Positions 1-10,432 of a stretch of DNA of 21,008 bases are shown one piece after another. Under the pieces are notes generated by a model. It worked only from the letters and a program-made list of their open reading frames with translations, ran no database searches and was not told the DNA's origin. The DNA is taken from assembly GCA_036897485.1 (NCBI GenBank), contig JAYMTF010001849.1:1-21008 (forward strand), given 5' to 3'. Made by a program: the position numbers and the translations under genes. Position 1 is the first letter of the stretch. Every line of letters begins with the position of its first letter. Source of the stretch: Pelargonium nanum. Its lineage: Eukaryota > Streptophyta > Magnoliopsida > Geraniales > Geraniaceae.

Positions 1-472
1 CTTTATGTTTTCTTTTGGCTAGTTTGCGTTATGTTTTTCAGTTGTCTTGCATTCTTAGTTTGGCTAGATTTTTATTTTTTTTTGTTATGTATTCTTTGTA
101 CTTAGTTCTGCTTTGTAAGCCTTCTTGACACTTTATGGCTTAATGAGAAGTTTTAGTATTCACCTTTCAAAAAAAAAAAGTGTGGGGATCATTTTTGTTC
201 AATATATGAAAGTAAATTTTGTTTCAAATAGTTGGGTTTGGATCCTTTGGGAAACAGGAAGGAATTACTGTATTGTTTTTGGTAGAAACAGGAAAGGAAA
301 ACAGAGAGTACACAGCAGGAACTAGTCTGGAGCTCACGACACCTCTCGCATCGTCTCGGATCCAACTCTGCAGCAAACGCAGATCAAATCCAGCCGTTAT
401 GGCTGCAACTGTGCTTTTATTTCCTTAGGGCATTTTAGCTGCAACTCACTTTATAGTAAACTTATACCGCCT
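1..472. other. 5' flank of GCP6, no gene recognised
   Basis: This AT-rich stretch lies upstream of the GCP6 gene. No ORF here resembles a known protein, and the short reading frames overlap each other without coding character. Around 300-420 the composition becomes less AT-rich, which would fit a proximal promoter or the start of the transcript. I see no convincing TATA box at a fixed distance, so the transcription start cannot be placed. The first 200 bases could be the 3' flank of a neighbouring gene, but nothing shows that directly. Confidence 0.4.
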
Positions 473-556
473 ATGTCTGTTTTCCCAACGAATTCAAACC
501 CAACCGTCCGAAAATTCGATTCCTCACAGCAGCCGAAGTTGACGATTTTAGTGTAA
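473..556 (+). promoter_or_regulatory. Upstream ORF in the presumed GCP6 5' leader
   Basis: An ATG at 473 opens a 27-codon frame that closes with TAA at 554-556, 28 bases before the GCP6 start at 585. If transcription begins upstream of 473, ribosomes would meet this frame first and would have to reinitiate or leak past it. The distance and non-overlap would permit reinitiation. The peptide resembles nothing I know. Whether it lies in the transcript is inferred, not seen. Confidence 0.4.
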
Positions 557-584
557 GGACGAAGAAGAAGCTCGAAGTTCGGCA

Positions 585-3500
585 ATGGCAGTGGATGCGA
601 ATTTCGCGTCGCTCTTCGACAATCTCAAGCTCGAAGATCCATGGCTTCCTCCCAGACCTTGGGAGTCTATTCCTTTCTCCCACTCTCACCCTCCCACTCC
701 ACAGCCCCTCTCCGACACCTCCTCCGTCTCCGTAAGTCCCACACTTTCACTCTCGGTACCGTTAGGGTTTTCTCTTACCAATTTTCCATTTCTCTGAATT
801 TCAATTTTGTTTCTGGAATATTTACACGTTAGTTTGTTTCAGCGAATTGTAGTGTTAGTGAATTGGACATTTGATTGCACAAGCTGCTTGCTTAATTATT
901 GAGTGCGAATTAAATTATGTTTTTATTTTATCGGCAATGATGGTAGCTATATGTTACTGGTGAGTGATTCATTTCAGTTTCAGTGATGCAATTTAAATTT
1001 GGAGATGCCATTATTTATGTTTCTGGTTTTAGGTGTCTGCTGTCTTTTATCCAGTGTGATATCAGATTAGCAGCTGTAATGTAGTGTGGAAGAAATATGA
1101 AAATAATGCATAAATTTAAATATTTAATTGAAAATGGATGTAAGCTTTGTTTTGTGTTTTAATCACACGATGCTGTTAAGGGCACATCTGGTTTGTTTTA
1201 AAGAACTTTTCATTTGATCAGAAACTTTTGTAAGACATTTAGGTAACTTGATCAAACCTGTACCAATTCTGTATCCGTTTTCTTTGTCTCTTGGCTGAGA
1301 CTCTCAGCCAATTAATAATGGCTGAGATTCCTAATAATGGCTGAGAAAAAAGACTCTTAGCCAATAAATCATGGCTGAGAGTCTTTTTTCTCATATTATT
1401 AATTATTATTAGTTAATTAGATGCGTTGAGGAGTTATGGCATTAAAAGCTATGGGTTCAGTTCAGGATACTAGTTTTTGCCTTTTTGGTAATTTGAAGGA
1501 GTTAGTCTCCATTTCAATATAAAGTTGTGCAATATCTTCTGTGGTATAAAAAATATGAATATTTTGTTACAGGAAGCTAGCTTGGTGCGGTTGGCTATGA
1601 ATGCTTTGCAAGGTGTAAAATCGGCTATTATTAGTATTGAAAAGCTTTCTGACGCCTTTTGCTCTGACCCAGCGGATAGGACCTTCCATCACATTCCAAG
1701 TTTGTGGAACCGGTTGTCAAGCACTCATGCATTAGGAAATATTCTCAAATCCATAGGATGCTCAGGGTCTCTTGTTTTTCTTCTCCATAGATTTGTAGAT
1801 TATTTTATAGATTTTGATTTGGAAAATATCTCAGTTAGAAACAAACCTGTAAATTCTGAACCAGCGGAAAACCAAAATCATCATGACGATGATGTGCACG
1901 AGGAAGATCATCCACCATATAGCCTTATTAATCAGGCATTTTCTGCTGCTGTGAGAAAGGTTTTAGAAGGGTATGTGCGCGCGCTGGATACTTTGTATTC
2001 ATCGGTGAGTTTGAGGCGTTCATCGAAGGGTGTTGAAATGCCTTTGCACTCATCTTTTGGGATAGGGTGTCTCACTGGTGTAGTACACTCTGAGATTACT
2101 CTACTAGAGGTCTACTTGCATACAAAGGAACTGAGGGTCCAGATTGAAGCTCTTGGAAATATTTGCAATCTACGTGACATAGCATTTTGCTTCTCAGCAT
2201 CTTCTTTCGAGGATCTAATTGCTAAAGCACTCCTTGAGTTCCGCAACTTCCCCAGAGGAGGAGATCTGCTTTCATATTTGTATACACGACTGCAGGTAAG
2301 TGTTATATAAATATATATTTATGTACATATGTATGTATAATTCACTGCTACTATCTTTTGGTTGTTGCATAAGTTTGTAATCATTAGTGCTCACTTATAT
2401 TTTCAAACAGCCTATATATTATCATATCACCCTATTGCATTATGATTCACCGCCCTCTTTTGAGTATATTTACATAGAAGAATTTTGGTAAAATGTTTTT
2501 GTGACAGACTTGCTTACTCCCTGGAAAGAGTTGTATTGATTACTAAATCTGGTGCAGTTCATCCATTTGTGATCTTTGGAGCTGTTTTAAAATTGTCTGT
2601 CGTCTGCTTCTTAAATAACATGAGTACATGGACTTGATTTTTGAAGATCATTCTTTAATGCTTGCAAATTGTAGCTTTTGTTACTTAAAAGAATGGATGT
2701 AATGTGTATCTTTCATATTTCGTGCAATTTCCTGTGGTTTGACTAACAAGTTATTAGAAAACTTCTTTTAGGTTGCAGATCCGGCCCATAGTCCTCTCCT
2801 GAAGTTTCTTTTTCTTCAGTCATGTGAACCGTATTTTGGATTTATTAGATCATGGATATACAAAGCTGAGATTAGTGATCCTTATAGGGAGTTTATAATA
2901 GAACATCATGACAATCTACCACCTGATTCACTTGGGAAAGCTGGCGTGTCTATTGATTTCCCGTTGGTGAATATTAAGGTAATTGTTTTTACTTTAAAAC
3001 AGAGACTTATGCAGAATGTTTTAAATATCATATGATTCATATCTAAATTATTTCTATTGTTTACATTCTAAACTCTGGGACTCATCACCTCAGGAGCGAG
3101 ATGGAGTTGCCATTCCTTGTTTTCTGAAGGAATTCATAATTCCACTTGTGAGAGCTGGTCAGCAACTTCAAGTGCTCATGAAATTGCTTGAGCTGTGCAA
3201 TTATATTGCCAACAGAGACCATAGTATTGAAAATTTTCTTCCCTGCTGGAGTGGGTTTTCAAGTGAGCATCTATCCTTCGCTTCTCCACTGATCTTTAAC
3301 AAAGTAAATATAGAGGCTATGGTACTTGCAAGGAACAATTATTATGAAAGGATGCTGGAAAATGTTGGGAACTTTTTGACAAAATTAGAACTCAATTATC
3401 AACAGGTAATATTATCATAATGTTTCAGCTTCTTACCGGCATGAGTGCAATTTCAATTTTGACTTTATTGATTTCTCTTGTCTTCAGATATTGTTGCAGT

Positions 3501-4412
3501 AGCAATGGTTCAGTCGTCTCTTATGTTAGATGCCGTTCAGATCATCTAAGCAGTTAATTTTGATGTTTGTGCCACCAAGGGTCACCAAGGGTGTGGGTGA
3601 AATGGAAGAGGTTTGGTAGAATAACTACCAACTTTCTGGTTCCAATCCCCAATTCCCCATAGCTATGGTGGCAATCGAATATAAAAAAATGATGAAGTTT
3701 GTAATCTTAGCCACTTATCGTTGTGTGCCTTCATATTCTCCTGCCTATCCAATGATTATATGTAAATAGGAATTTACATTATGTGTTATGCTTAAATCCT
3801 AGACACTAGTGTTAGATGAAGCGTTATATGCAATTACCTGATCATCTATTTCTCACCAAGGCATTATGTTTTATTTTTTGTTCTGAACGCTCCTAAGTAT
3901 CAATTTCTTTGTCTGACTTGACCCTTTTCAACTGAGTTGGCAGGTTCTTCTTTATTTTGATTTTATTTTTAGAAGAAAGTTTATGTTAATTATGTGAAGT
4001 GATGCGATTTTCTTCTGCATGGTATTTGAGCTGCAATGCTTAATGAAATACAATTTGTGGCTACTGTGATTTGCATTTTGGTATTTTGCTCAAATTCTGG
4101 TGAAAGCATGTTACTATTTTTATTTATTTATTATTTTAAATTTCTTGTCCTATCAAGGACTATACTGTTTGGAGTTATCTCAATATGTAGCTTTCTTTCA
4201 TGGTTAATCAGTGAACTTATTGTAAATGCTTTCAACTGAGTTTGTTTTAGTTTTGCTGCCTGATTATGTGGGTGCCTTCTTATTCTTTGAATGAAAATGA
4301 TCAATATTGTAGGGTTCTCTACCTATATTTTCTGATGGTTGTGGAAGTTCCACCATCCCAGACTCGTTCACCTCGAATGACATCTTGGGTGCTCCTTCAG
4401 GTTCAAACATGT

Positions 4413-4466
<54 letters not shown>

Positions 4467-7400
4467 ATATTTGTTCCTGTTGAAGTGGGTAATAAAGTCC
4501 CATGTTGAATCAATATAAAATAGATGAGTTACATATAATGGTGGAACTAAAACCCTACTAATAAGGTTGATTTCTTAGTAGTGAAAGCCCAAACCATTAT
4601 ATGTAGCCCAATATCAAAATAATTGAAACTTGACTGTTACATTGACAGATTGATCTATGTGACTCCTTTTACTCAAAATTTATCTGTACATACAGATATT
4701 ATTGGTTGATTAAAGGATAGAGTTCTCTGATCTTCAGGGCTGTTGGCGATGTTGACTCTGTGGTCTCAAGTACAGAAGATGATTTCTCTTATACGCTGGA
4801 TCCACTGGAGTCATCGGAATGTTCATCCTTAAGCAGCTCAGAGGACCATATTGAGGCTGAGAAGCAAATCCAGATTCCTAATAGCTTGGTTGATCTGGAG
4901 CAAAAATATTTATCTGCTTTGAACTTCTCTATGAGCAAGTCTACTGTTAAGACATTGAAAGATCCCCTTCAAAGCGAAAAGTCATGCGGTATTGGAGGTG
5001 ATTTGTCTGGAAATTGGGGAAAAGGTGATGCCCAAGGTCATTTTGAATATTCCTGTCATAATGAAACAAATTTGAATCACATTTCTGTGCCCCTTGGGTC
5101 AGACACTAGCCAAAGGTTTAGCAATGGATGCATGGGAGTTTTGAAGGAAGATATATCATATTTGGGCAATATTATTGCCACTAACTGTGGTTTGATTGCG
5201 AAAGCCTCTGATGATGATCACATTGAGGAAGGGGCTCTTGATTTGAAACACTTATTTACATTGCAGCCATTGACACTGAAATACAATTGTAGTTATCTCA
5301 GTAAGAACCCTTTATTAACAAAAAATTCTTTACGCCTGATGAGCAAGTCTGGAGAGAGATGCAACCCAGACCATAGGGAATCTTTTCCTTCCTTCGACTT
5401 TTCTTCTGTGGAAGATCCTTGCAAGGTGTACGTGGATAAGCTAGCCGTTGATTCAAGACATGGGTTTGGTTTCAGATCTGACTCTCCATCGGTCATGGAC
5501 TCCAGTACATCTGCTACAAGTGCTAAGACTGCTTTCCATGGTCAGCGAGGCTATGACAGACATGGTGTCTTGATTGATAATATCAAAATGTCTCCTACCT
5601 ATTCACTATCGGACCTGAAAAGCTTCAATCAAGATGATGTCACTTTGACAAATGCTTCTGGTGGGAGTGGTTGGGAAAGTTTGCTTGGTATTTGCAGAAA
5701 TAGTGTCGATGACAACGTTGGAGATCAAAGGCAGAGTTTATCAGCTATGTTTGAGATACCACTTGACTTCATTATTGACAAGTGCCTGCTACAAGAAATC
5801 TTGCTTCAGTATCCTTTTGTTAAAAAATGTGCAGAGCAACCATTAATCAATTAGGTGTTGCCTTTCTTTAGTTGGTTTATGGGCTTAAATCCATTAAAAA
5901 AAATCATGTACCAGCATATAAAATATATCATTATAAGCCTGATCAAGACATGACTGTGCGAATAGAAGAATCTTAGGTGGCATTTGAGTTTGTTAGAATT
6001 ACTTAAGTATATTACCATAAAGGCACATGGGGGGCACATAAGGGAAAATCAAACACTACTCAAATTATCCTTCTCTTTTGCAAAAAGTGAAACAAAACAC
6101 TTACTATGAGACGGGAGTATAAGATATAGGAAAAAAGTATTTTTTATTACTCATTCCTCCCAAAGTAATTGTTCTATTTGACTTTATGCGAACATTATGG
6201 ATAATATATAGATGCTTGACTTTCCTCCTTGTGCTCTTGTGTAATAAAGTCAATTGATTATTACTAAGCTAAAGAATATTATTGGTAATCCCAGCACATT
6301 TGCCTTATCATTGGGAAAGTGGAAGTGAAATTGAGACGTCCATTTCAAAAATAATGAACAGTTAAAGTCTGACAGAGGGAGTAATAGTTGATGTTTTAAT
6401 ATAATTTGAAAGCTATTGTAACTTATGGGGATCCCATGATTGTTTTTTAAGAGATTATGACTTTCTTATTCCCCCGTCTTTTTCCTTAACAACATTAGAT
6501 ATCAGTATATAAGCAAGTTAACTATCAAGTTGCTTGAAGAAGGGTTTGATTTACAAGAGCATCTGTTGGCACTGAGACGGTACCATTTCATGGAATTGGC
6601 AGACTGGGCAGATCTGTTCATCATGTCCCTTTGGAATCATGTATATCTATCTAGCAATCAATTTAATTGGCATCATCAATTTTAGTTTTGATTTCATTGT
6701 ATAAGACTATCCTGACTTTCTTCCTTCCCATCAAAAAACAGAAATGGTCTGTTACAGAGGCTGGTCAGAGAGTTTCTGAACTACAAGGAATACTTGAGCT
6801 CGCAATTCAGCGGTCTTCATGTGAACAAGATCATAATAAGGATCGGTTATTTGTGTACATGAAAGGAGATGGCATGGTGCCTCTTTCAACTTCTACCATA
6901 GGTACACTTTTAAACTTTTTCAAACTAGTTATACAGCCTTTGTTTTTTGACTTTTTTCTGCATCTTTTACTATTGTCTTGTCACTTATTTTTAAGTTCGG
7001 CTTGGTATTCTTAAACCCTTTTCCTCATACACTACAATATAATTTGCTATTGATATCGTCATTTTCCAAACATTGCAGGTGTTCGTTTCTTTGACTTCTT
7101 AGGTTTGGGATATAGAGTGGATTGGCCAGTCAGTATTGTATTGACTCCAGGTGCAATGAAAATATATGGCGACATATTTAGCTTTCTGATACAAGTGAAG
7201 CTTGCTGTTTTTTCATTAACTGATGTATGGCGTTCATTGAAGGTATGTTTTTTTAAAAAACTGGTTTTCTTCAATTCCATATTCAGTAACCATTGCTGTA
7301 TTCCTCTTTTACTAAATATATGCGATTACGTTGTTCGAATGCTTTGTGCGTCACATTGCATACTCTCTGGAACATCATAAAAGCATTGGTGCCTATTGAC

Positions 7401-10400
7401 TCATACTTCAAAAAGGCAAACTCAAAGCAGTAAGAAGTTGTCTGTCGTGAAATATTGCAGATCCTTACTAGGCTGTTTTTGTGCATTGAATGTTTTCTAG
7501 TTATCTCTCTATGTGGTTTCCTTGGTACTGCACTATTTCAAGAATATTCTGCATTTACTTCTTATATCCTGAGCTTAGTAAATATGTTTTAATTCATCCA
7601 AGTATCTAGCATACTACTGTTCTTCCATTTTATGAGACATGGGATTTTGAAGCTTTGATATACAATTTGTAGATTTTCAAATATTCAAGAAATATCTGAG
7701 ACGATATAATAGTGACTATAGAAGTGAATGTGGTTTCTAGAAGTTCAAACTAAAATATGAATTATAATTTTGTATGTTAGTTAAGGTCTATGTCTATTGC
7801 TGTAAACTAGAGATTGGCTTAAACCATGGAAATTAATCCAAGTTTAATTTTATCCCAGTGTTAAGTTACTAATTTCCTTTCATTTTTGGTCAACAGGAAC
7901 TGAAGCATTTTATTAATAAGAAACACCGATCCCAATTGCATCAGCATGAAGTGAATCAATTTAATATCTTAATGAAGATAAGGTACTCGGAATAGTAGCT
8001 TCTTTAAACCATATCTCTTTAGTGTTTGTATTTTATGTCAAGTTATGTTGTCTACATTTAGCTGTTGATGGGACCATTTCTAACCTTCAACTTTCTTTTT
8101 GTTGAAGTGGTGACTAAAGTCTCACATTGGAAAAGTATAAAACGAATGACCTGTTTATAAAGATGCAAGTGAAACCTTACTAAAAAGTGTTAAACATAAC
8201 TTCAACCCAAAAGCTTAAGCTGATAGGTGGAGGGCCCAACTAGTATATCAAGAGGCAACAGTCTTCACATTCTTTCGAGGGACTTGATGCGCTGTTCAAT
8301 TTTTCATTGTTTGTTTGGTTTGCTGGTTTGGGGATATGTGGATCTAGGGACGTACTTTCTTCTACGTGGAGTGTATGATAAGCCAAAAAAATTAGTTTGT
8401 CCCATTTATAAGTCTCATGTGTGCCTGTTGATGTACCATTTGATATTCATAAAAAATGCTATGTTATTTTTATTGGTTAGATCGATGTTCCCTTTAGGTA
8501 AAGTAGTTTCATAGTCTACATGGAGTTCTTTATCATCTGAAAGCTTAAACAGATGGTATCCAGATTATAAATGCATGCAATCTCAAAAGAAAAAAAAAAT
8601 CAACAATGGACTGAAATGTTCTTATCTTTGAAGTTCAAACATATTGCAGCATGGAGTTCTCTACAAATTGATTTTAATCATTTTCTCTCTGTTTTATGGC
8701 AGATACCAGGTTAGTCATTTTGTATCTACATTACAGCAATACGTGCAATCGCAGTTATCTCATGTATCATGGTGCCAGTTTCTTCACTCCCTTCAGCATA
8801 AGGTTTGTGGAAAGTTTAACACATCATATATCCATTTGGACTCTGCATTCTTCACAAAATACTCTGTTACTTAGGGCATCTATACTCAAAAATGGTTTTC
8901 AATTGGAAGTCTTAACAAAAATTAATATTATCGCGTTGGTGTTATATATGAGAAGAACCAGTTACATGGGTTACTGTGAGCATTAGGCATGAAATAGCAG
9001 CAACAATTTGTTGCACTGATCTCTATGTATATCCAAAACTTTCAAGTCTTGACAATTAAGGCTTCTAGAATGTCATCAACTAGTTGCATGCATCCAGAAG
9101 AGTCGAGGTCCTTCACCACTGTACTGATCATTGGTTCTAAAAGAGTTACCTCAAATCTGTTTATAAATATGTATACCCTTTCCTGCCATTAATTTTCGTA
9201 GAACCTTTTTTGTTTATTTGATCTTTAGCTTTCTTATGACACGTGCAGGTCAAAGACATGATGGATCTGGAATCAGTGCATATGGCATATCTAACAGATT
9301 CATTGGACATGTAAGTTTATACTATTGTAAACGCTGAGATATGAAGTGCAAGTACTTATGTTTAGGGTGATTAAGGTTTGGTGTGGTTCCAGGCTCAAAA
9401 CTAAACTAACTATATGTTTTTGGTTTCACAAAATTCTACACCGTATATGTTCCATTCTATATTCAGTGGATTGGTCCAAATTCAGGTTTTTGGTGATCTA
9501 AAACTTCTAGTTAAATACTAAATAAATCCATGTACTTGAGTTCACACTTCACACTTAAATATAAAAGCCAAAGGGAAAGTAACCATAAGCAAGGTCCACT
9601 GTAAGTTTCATTTTGAATTTTTAAATGGGTTAGTGCCTTACACTTTGCTGGTCAGACTCAGACTAGATGCGGTGTTAGATTGAAAGAACTAATAAAATTA
9701 ATGAGGCTGATTCGTATTAGCTCAGTGAAGATGTTCTATGTTGCTTTTGTAGTCCATATTTTTGTTCATAGCAAGTATTATTTATTAAAAGATGGAGGAG
9801 GTTTGACATCATCTACCCCCTTATTTTTTCCAACTTTTGTTGTAACGATGTTCGAAGATTCTTTAGTTCATGTTGTACTTCATTTTCATTGTGAATATAA
9901 TGTTGCAGATGTTTCCTCTCTGACGAAACACGGTCTGTAGCAAGCATCATTGACAGCATTTTGCAATGTGCCCTTGATTTCCGTTCTTGTCTGACTGGAG
10001 ACGTGTGGGATGTTAAGCTAGATCAAGGAGATCCATTGAGTAAACTTTCTAGAATCAACATATCTCAGGTGATTGTCACCATCACTTGTTTCAACTGATT
10101 TTTAATATATGTTTGTCAAAGTGTTAATGAAATGAAGGTCTGCCATCAAATTCCGGTATCAAATTTACTTTTTGCAGTTTTATGCCGAATATCCATATGA
10201 TTATAATATCCTTGAATGAATTCTTAACTGATAAGTGATAACTGTGGGTGAATCTATCTTTCAGGTACTTGCCATGAAGCAATCATTTGAAAAAAATCTG
10301 AAAGAATTGCAGCTATGCTATCTCAGGTCACCGAAACACGGGGAGTCTGGGCTTTCCCGTTTCTGGGGATATCTAAACTTCAACGAGTATTACGGCGATA

Positions 10401-10432
10401 ATGATACGTGCAACTATGCTTTCTCTTTTTAA
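585..10432 (+). CDS. GCP6: Gamma-tubulin complex component 6 (Spc97/Spc98 family), 14 exons
   Basis: A subunit of the gamma-tubulin ring complex, which nucleates microtubules at the nuclear surface, cortex and spindle. Exons: 585-731, 1573-2295, 2772-2978, 3094-3405, 4313-4410, 4738-5808, 6499-6640, 6742-6901, 7079-7242, 7897-7982, 8703-8802, 9249-9310, 9909-10068, 10265-10432. All junctions are GT-AG and keep frame, giving 1199 residues, close to the usual plant GCP6 length. The N-terminus MAVDANFASLFDNLKLEDPW is a plant GCP6 signature. The grip1 part covers about residues 50-463 (with FLFLQSCEPYFGFIRSWIY in exon 3). A Ser/Asp-rich insertion spans about 464-832. The grip2 part runs from FEIPLDFIIDKCLLQEILLQ to near the end and includes LLEEGFDLQEHLLALRRYHF, FLGLGYRVDWPVSIVLT and VSWCQFLHSL. 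The least certain junctions are exon 5 (98 nt) and the weak donor GTATCC after exon 6. UTRs are not resolved. Confidence 0.93.
732..1572 (+). other. GCP6 intron 1
   Basis: An 841-bp phase-0 intron with donor GTAAGT and acceptor TTACAG. It is AT-rich and has no coding content. The only structured part is the inverted-repeat cluster at 1292-1392, listed separately. Its position directly behind a short first exon is a common place for intron-borne expression signals in plants, but no specific motif is evident. Confidence 0.85.
1292..1392. repeat. Inverted-repeat and hairpin cluster built on TGGCTGAGA
   Basis: Six copies of TGGCTGAGA or its complement (one with a single substitution) lie within 101 bases of GCP6 intron 1. 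Positions 1292-1310 form a perfect odd palindrome with 9-bp arms around one C. Two direct copies follow at 1319 and 1338. Positions 1343-1363 pair with 1372-1392 across an 8-base loop, 20 of 21 positions Watson-Crick and one G-U. In the pre-mRNA this would be a long, stable stem. It may be a tiny foldback transposon remnant or a small-RNA hairpin; the sequence does not decide. Confidence 0.75.
2296..2771 (+). other. GCP6 intron 2
   Basis: A 476-bp phase-0 intron with donor GTAAGT and acceptor TTTTAG. It starts with a strongly AT-rich run (2301-2345) of TA/AT dinucleotides. No repeat, hairpin or coding signal stands out. Confidence 0.85.
3406..4312 (+). other. GCP6 intron 4
   Basis: A 907-bp phase-0 intron with donor GTAATA and acceptor TTGTAG. 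Apart from the SINE-like element near its left end, it is AT-rich without recognisable content. A 67-codon open frame at 4036-4239 consists almost entirely of hydrophobic codons typical of T-rich intron DNA and is not treated as coding. Because the junction is phase 0 on both sides, a small missed cassette exon cannot be excluded. Confidence 0.75.
3571..3689 (+). mobile_element. tRNA-derived SINE-like element in GCP6 intron 4
   Basis: The left part carries a doubled CACCAAGGGT followed by GGGTGTGGGTGAAATGG, which resembles a RNA polymerase III A box. At 3638-3648 the sequence GGTTCCAATCC is one base from the tRNA B-box consensus, about 45 bases further on as in plant SINEs. The element ends near an ATAAAAAAA run at 3681-3689. 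Possible degenerate target duplications (TGATGTTTGT before and TGATGAAGTTTGT after) differ by a 3-base gap. The boundaries and family are inferred. Confidence 0.5.
4417..4466. repeat. Compound microsatellite (CT)14(CA)11
   Basis: A perfect run of 14 CT units (4417-4444) joins a perfect run of 11 CA units (4445-4466). It begins only 6 bases after the splice donor of GCP6 intron 5 at 4411-4412. A 50-bp uninterrupted compound dinucleotide tract is expected to vary in length between individuals. In the mRNA sense it is a long CU-rich tract followed by a CA tract, next to a 5' splice site. Confidence 0.98.
4478..4608. mobile_element. Foldback element copy 1 (GCP6 intron 5)
   Basis: About 130 bp starting TGTTGAAGTGGGTAATAAAG. 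It aligns along its whole length with the element at 11780-11909. The right two thirds fold on themselves: TTACATATAATGG pairs with CCATTATATGTAG, and CCCTACTAATAAGG pairs with a diverged TTCTTAGTAGTG arm. The left end, with a CCCA(C)AT(C/T)G core, recalls the termini of small plant LTR/TRIM elements, so a solo-LTR origin is possible. It is non-coding and non-autonomous. Confidence 0.65.
5809..6498 (+). other. GCP6 intron 6
   Basis: A 690-bp intron between the exon ending in CTTCA and the exon starting ATATCAGTATATAAGC, joined as Gln-Tyr-Gln-Tyr-Ile-Ser-Lys-Leu. The donor GTATCC is weak for a plant intron. The alternative GT at 5819 (GTTAAA) with the acceptor ending at 6505 would also keep frame but adds one residue to a conserved segment, so it is less likely. 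If unspliced, translation ends 15 codons later at 5852-5854. A MITE fills a third of the intron. Confidence 0.8.
6150..6381. mobile_element. Stowaway-like MITE in GCP6 intron 6
   Basis: The left end CTCATTCCTCCCAAAGTAAT and the reverse complement of the right end, CTCCCTCTGTCAGACTTTAA, are diverged versions of the terminal repeat widely seen in plant Tc1/mariner-type MITEs. Subterminal sequences also match (TAATTGTTC against TAACTGTTC). A TA dinucleotide flanks each side (6148-6149 and 6382-6383), as expected for TA target duplication. At about 232 bp with no ORF, it is a non-autonomous element. The diverged ends suggest an old insertion. Confidence 0.7.
7243..7896 (+). other. GCP6 intron 9
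   Basis: A 654-bp phase-0 intron with donor GTATGT and acceptor CAACAG. AT-rich throughout. I see no repeat, hairpin or coding signal in it. Confidence 0.85.
8100..8250. mobile_element. Diverged relative of the foldback/TRIM-like family (GCP6 intron 10)
   Basis: Starts TGTTGAAGTGGTGACTAAAG and keeps a TCTCACATTGG core, a TATAAAA stretch and GATGCAAGTGAAACCTTACTA, all matching the copies at 4478 and 11780 in the same order. Further right it differs: the second foldback arm is absent and AACCCAAAAGCTTAAGCTGA follows, a sequence type common in plant LTR ends. The right boundary is uncertain. It sits inside a 720-bp intron (7983-8702) with no other recognisable content. Confidence 0.5.
8803..9248 (+). 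other. GCP6 intron 11
   Basis: A 446-bp phase-0 intron with donor GTTTGT and acceptor GTGCAG. The first 70 bases happen to stay open in the exon frame. Nothing else recognisable was found. Confidence 0.8.
9311..9908 (+). other. GCP6 intron 12
   Basis: A 598-bp intron with donor GTAAGT and acceptor TTGCAG, splitting the Ile codon of the segment DSLDICFLSDETRSV. An 86-codon open frame in its right half runs into the next exon out of frame and is not coding. No repeat was identified. Confidence 0.8.

Noticed and set aside
3406..4312. Possible extra exon inside GCP6 intron 4, for example around 3950 or 4036-4239
   Set aside because: Direct joining of 3405 to 4313 keeps phase, and the candidate frames are hydrophobic T-rich translations without conserved character.
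4266..4508. 80-codon open frame including a Ser-Leu / Thr-His repeat stretch
   Set aside because: It is a shadow: its left part overlaps GCP6 exon 5 in another frame and the repeat is the CT/CA microsatellite translated.
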